Positions 13,432 to 14,409 of a stretch of 14,409 nucleotides of DNA are shown here, piece after piece. The first letter of the stretch is position 1. The number at the start of each line of letters is the position of its first letter. The position numbers and the translations under genes were made by a program. Origin of the DNA: Elusimicrobiota bacterium (GTDB taxonomy: Bacteria; Elusimicrobiota; Elusimicrobia; JACQJN01); contig JACQJM010000037.1 in the NCBI GenBank assembly GCA_016205045.1, forward strand, positions 1 to 14,409, read 5' to 3'. The notes under the pieces were generated by a model. The model saw only the letters and a program-made list of their open reading frames with translations, did not search any database and was not told where the DNA came from.

Positions 13432-14345
13432 TCTTCCTTGGCTCCCAGAAAAAATAGAGCCCCCGACATCATGTGAGCACGCTCCGGGACGCGGTAGAAC
13501 CAATCCAAATATTTAAGCGGCAAAGTCAGCCAGCCCCCGACCCATTTAATTCCCCAATAAATGAGGCTTGAGCGGAAAAAAGCGGCGGGGGCTTCGGTGA
13601 GAAAATCGCACAGCGCCGATCCCGGGCCCGAAAGAACCCCGTCCTCGATTTTGCGAAAATCACGAAGGATGTGTTCCAGTCCGTGCAGGGTATAACGATA
13701 GAAGTCGTCGGGAGAGTAGTGGAAATGCTGGAGAAAGGGGACCTCCACATAAATCAGTCCGCCGGGTTTGAGGACCCGATACGCTTCTCGAATGAGCTGG
13801 TAGGGTTCAGGGACATGTTCCAAAACTCCCTGAAGGAGTATCCCTTCAAAAGATTCACCCGAGAAGGGAAGCTCATGCCCGTCCGCGGCGACAGAGACTC
13901 CCGGGGCGGGACGGATATCCAGACACGCGCAACGAGGGCGCAGGGACAGAGGAAGACCTTCTAAATTCTTTGAATCCAAACCCGATCCAATATCGAGAAT
14001 GGCGGGTTGTGAGAATTTTTCCAGAAGTATGGCTCCCATTCGGGCCCTCTGGACATTCCCGGCGGGATCCAAAAAGGGATGCGGAGGGCGGAGAAAATGA
14101 GCCAGCTTCTCCAGAAGAGGATACCGGGCTAGGCGGGATCGCACCTGAATGTTTTCGGCGGTTTGTTTTAAATGAGAAAGCCGATCGGCAGACTGGGGTG
14201 AGAGGAGAAGCGGGATACCGTTTCGTACGGGATACATGTGTCCTCGTTCACATCCCAGGCGACCCTCCCGATTGTCGTCTATCAGTTCCAAAGGCGAACG
14301 GCATTGAGGACAAGAAAGGCGCGATGTGAGCTCAGTGAGTTGCAT
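13428..14345 (-). CDS. Class I SAM-dependent methyltransferase with N-terminal Trm112-like zinc domain
   Basis: 305 residues. Residues 10-50 look like a Trm112-type zinc-binding domain: CPQC at 12-15, C32, H36 and the typical closing string YPVRNGIPLLL at 38-48. Residues 115-205 are a class I methyltransferase fold: motif I ILDIGSG at 116-122, acidic residue D143 after the second strand, DGHELPFSGESFEGI at 155-169, LEHVPEP at 175-181, and the post-motif VLKPGGLIYVEVP at 191-203. The C-terminal part (residues 250-300) is hydrophobic and may sit against the membrane. The acceptor is not readable; in a glycan operon a sugar or a lipid-linked intermediate is likely (inference). The ATG at 14345 overlaps the upstream stop by one base and has no clear Shine-Dalgarno sequence, so translation is probably coupled. 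It is followed by the only large gap in the right half of the operon. Confidence 0.9.
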   Translation of the reverse strand: MQLTELTSRLSCPQCRSPLELIDDNREGRLGCERGHMYPVRNGIPLLLSPQSADRLSHLKQTAENIQVRSRLARYPLLEKLAHFLRPPHPFLDPAGNVQRARMGAILLEKFSQPAILDIGSGLDSKNLEGLPLSLRPRCACLDIRPAPGVSVAADGHELPFSGESFEGILLQGVLEHVPEPYQLIREAYRVLKPGGLIYVEVPFLQHFHYSPDDFYRYTLHGLEHILRDFRKIEDGVLSGPGSALCDFLTEAPAAFFRSSLIYWGIKWVGGWLTLPLKYLDWFYRVPERAHMMSGALFFLGAKEE

Positions 14346-14409
14346 TAGGGTTTGGGCCGCAGCAAAATTTTTGGGGGTCCGTCATTTTCCTGGTTCAGCT
14401 GATGCAGAG
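14345..14409 (-). CDS. C-terminal end of an unidentified upstream gene (partial)
   Basis: Read on the minus strand, the frame that enters at the right edge is open for 20 codons (it reads LHQLNQENDGPPKILLRPKP) and ends in TAA, whose last base is the A of the methyltransferase ATG (TAATG). This one-base overlap is the same coupling style seen elsewhere in the operon, which is the main reason to treat it as the end of a real gene. The visible tail is too short and too low in information to identify. The other two frames close within a few codons. The 5' part lies outside the window, so this could also be a chance open frame. Confidence 0.45.
   Translation of the reverse strand, partial: LHQLNQENDGPPKILLRPKP

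Noticed and set aside
13432..13503. Longer version of the small ORF, starting at 13503 inside the methyltransferase
   Set aside because: The added part is a shadow of the methyltransferase C-terminus; if the small ORF is real, the ATG at 13431 is the better start.
1..14409. CRISPR array, tRNA, rRNA or transposase genes
   Set aside because: No regularly spaced repeats, no tRNA or rRNA-like sequence and no transposase-like translation were seen on either strand.

Overview
The window is a single block of genes, all read on the minus strand, so transcription runs from the right end (14409) to the left end (1). It looks like the interior and tail of a long polysaccharide or glycoconjugate biosynthesis operon from a bacterium, probably Gram-negative, since it combines an undecaprenyl-phosphate sugar transferase with an O-antigen ligase/polymerase-type membrane protein. 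I cannot assign a phylum from the sequence. Base composition looks moderately GC-rich for most of the window and visibly more AT-rich in the last gene (22-1029); I did not compute this.

Layout in transcription order: the tail of an unidentified gene at the right edge (14345-14409); a Trm112-like/SAM methyltransferase (13428-14345); a ~180 bp gap holding a large imperfect inverted repeat and a possible 60-residue ORF; an NAD-dependent sugar epimerase/dehydratase (12236-13252); a winged-helix protein fused to a Rossmann-like domain (11610-12239); a PglD/NeuD-type sugar O/N-acyltransferase (10945-11613); an acyl-CoA:carboxylate CoA-transferase (9401-10948); a FabG-like short-chain reductase (8661-9413); a GH36-type glycoside hydrolase (6343-8673); a zinc-dependent sugar/polyol-type dehydrogenase (5321-6343); a galactose-mutarotase-like protein (4311-5339); a two-domain GT4 glycosyltransferase plus phosphoglycosyl transferase (2423-4297); a Wzy/WaaL-type membrane protein (1111-2394); and a tail-fibre-like protein with a C1q-like C-terminus (22-1029).

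Genes from 13252 down to 4311 are joined by stop/start overlaps (ATGA, TGATG, or 13-19 bp overlaps), so they are almost certainly co-transcribed and translationally coupled. Working model (inference): the PGT-GT4 fusion starts a repeat unit on undecaprenyl phosphate, the epimerase and dehydrogenases supply or alter sugars, the CoA-transferase and FabG-like reductase make a (3-hydroxy)acyl-CoA that the PglD/NeuD-type enzyme could put on the sugar, and the Wzy/WaaL protein polymerises or ligates the product. A flippase, an aminotransferase and a nucleotidyltransferase are not in this window.

The most unusual points are: a perfect -35 box followed by a run of ten C within the promoter spacer ahead of the last gene, the layout of phase-variable promoters; the winged-helix/Rossmann fusion in the same operon as the acyltransferase whose N-terminal domain it resembles; the CoA-transferase/reductase/acyltransferase trio; a cytoplasmic GH36 in a biosynthetic operon; and palindromic DNA in the gap and, in frame, inside the GH36 gene.
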